Shown: positions 6,878 to 7,705 of the stretch, in pieces
How the letters are laid out: every line of letters starts with the position of its first letter
Numbering within the stretch: the stretch's first letter is position 1
Assembly: GCA_016874315.1 (NCBI GenBank)
Contig: VGTX01000044.1
Coordinates: forward strand, 1-7,705
Origin: Gammaproteobacteria bacterium
GTDB lineage: Bacteria; Pseudomonadota; Gammaproteobacteria; Berkiellales; Berkiellaceae
Direction of reading: 5' to 3'
Length of the DNA: 7,705 nt
Made by a program: the position numbers and the translations under genes
Notes under the pieces: generated by a model
The model's database searches: none
What the model was told of the DNA's origin: nothing
What the model saw: only the letters and a program-made list of their open reading frames with translations

Positions 6878-7705
6878 ATGTATCCGATACAAAGAATGCG
6901 TCGATATCGCCAATCTTCGTCTATTAGAAATTTATTTCAAGACGTCCAACTTAAAGCCAGTGACTTGATTGCCCCCCTCTTTGTCACCGAACCTGGTGTA
7001 AATTCGACTATTACAACCATGCCCTATACGCGTCGATTCAGTATTGATGAGATTTGCGCAGAAGTGCAACGACTCACGGCATTAGGGATCGTTTGTTTTG
7101 CATTATTTCCCATCATTAATGAATCTCTCAAAACACATACTTGCCAAGAAGCATGGAATCCCGAGGGTCTCATCCCTCGCACGATTAGTCGTATAAAAAA
7201 TGCTGTACCGAATTGCGTATTAATTGCAGATATCGCTCTCGATCCATATCACATTGAAGGGCATGATGGACTCATTGACGAAAATGGAGCTATCGACAAT
7301 GATGCAACAATTACAGCTCTTTGCAAGCAGTCACTTTGTTACGCTCGCGCAGGCGCAGATATTCTTGGTCCATCAGACATGATGGATGGACGAATTGGAG
7401 TAATTCGTGAAGCATTAGAAAAAGAGAAATTAATATCTCCATTAATTATGTCTTACTGTGCAAAATTTTGTTCTACGTTCTATGGACCATTTCGAGATGC
7501 TGTAGATTCTTCTCGATTTCTTGGTAAGAAAGATAAAGCTAGTTATCAAATGGATTTTCAATCACTCTTTCAGATCGAACGAGAAATTGCCCAAGACTGT
7601 CAAGAAGGTGCAGACATTCTTCTGATAAAACCAGGAAGTCACTATCTTGATGTAATACTGCGCGCAAAAACAAGCCAACCTCTATATCCTATATGGTCGT
7701 ACCAT
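6878..7705 (+). CDS. hemB: Porphobilinogen synthase (delta-aminolevulinic acid dehydratase), cut at the 3' side
   Basis: HemB condenses two 5-aminolevulinate molecules into porphobilinogen, the second step of tetrapyrrole synthesis in bacteria that make ALA (cytoplasm, usually octameric). The 276 codons seen include the N-terminal arm with DLIAPLFVTEPG (29-40), the Schiff-base lysine K196 in MSYCAKFCSTFYGPFRDA, SYQMD (222-226), and the second active-site lysine K251 in LLIKPGSHYLDV. The metal-site segment reads IALDPYHIEGHDG. It has A120, D122 and D130 where E. coli HemB has the zinc cysteines 120, 122 and 130, so this is the zinc-free class typical of alphaproteobacteria and pseudomonads. 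About 50 C-terminal residues are missing beyond the window. The ATG at 6878 has only a weak AGAGA upstream and may depend on the preceding gene for translation. Confidence 0.97.
   Translation, partial: MYPIQRMRRYRQSSSIRNLFQDVQLKASDLIAPLFVTEPGVNSTITTMPYTRRFSIDEICAEVQRLTALGIVCFALFPIINESLKTHTCQEAWNPEGLIPRTISRIKNAVPNCVLIADIALDPYHIEGHDGLIDENGAIDNDATITALCKQSLCYARAGADILGPSDMMDGRIGVIREALEKEKLISPLIMSYCAKFCSTFYGPFRDAVDSSRFLGKKDKASYQMDFQSLFQIEREIAQDCQEGADILLIKPGSHYLDVILRAKTSQPLYPIWSYH

Overview
The window is AT-rich, densely packed bacterial chromosome. It most likely comes from an alphaproteobacterium, possibly a host-associated one. The basis is an alpha-type RpoH with a full 'RpoH box', an LDH-like malate dehydrogenase of the kind used by alphaproteobacteria, a HemB with the zinc-free (Asp/Ala) metal site, and a compact AT-rich layout. 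The exact lineage (for example Holosporales-like) is inference. I see no insertion sequence, phage gene, CRISPR array, tRNA or rRNA.

Layout: from 1 to 6004 everything reads on the minus strand. In transcription order this is an exported S9-family serine peptidase (6004-3965), malate dehydrogenase mdh (3879-2917), uroporphyrinogen decarboxylase hemE (2920-1868, overlapping mdh by 4 bases), heat-shock sigma factor rpoH (1772-714), and the N-terminal 200 codons of transcription terminator rho (602 to the window edge). A divergent intergenic region (6005-6168) separates this from a plus-strand cluster. That cluster holds two small unrecognised genes (6169-6519, 6557-6853) and then porphobilinogen synthase hemB, which runs off the right edge after 276 codons.

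How it fits together: two steps of tetrapyrrole synthesis flank the window. HemB makes porphobilinogen and HemE makes coproporphyrinogen III. Mdh supplies the TCA cycle. RpoH and Rho are global transcription factors. mdh-hemE looks translationally coupled. rpoH has its own sigma70-like promoter candidate behind a hairpin that follows hemE. rho is preceded by a double hairpin with a six-T run.

No clearly new multi-gene system is visible. The points most worth a second look are: HemE lacking the conserved histidine of its NLGHG motif and the Gly-rich loop; RpoH carrying a very acidic N-terminal extension; the two orphan small proteins (possibly distant paralogues) upstream of hemB; and the unusual rho-rpoH-hemE-mdh order.
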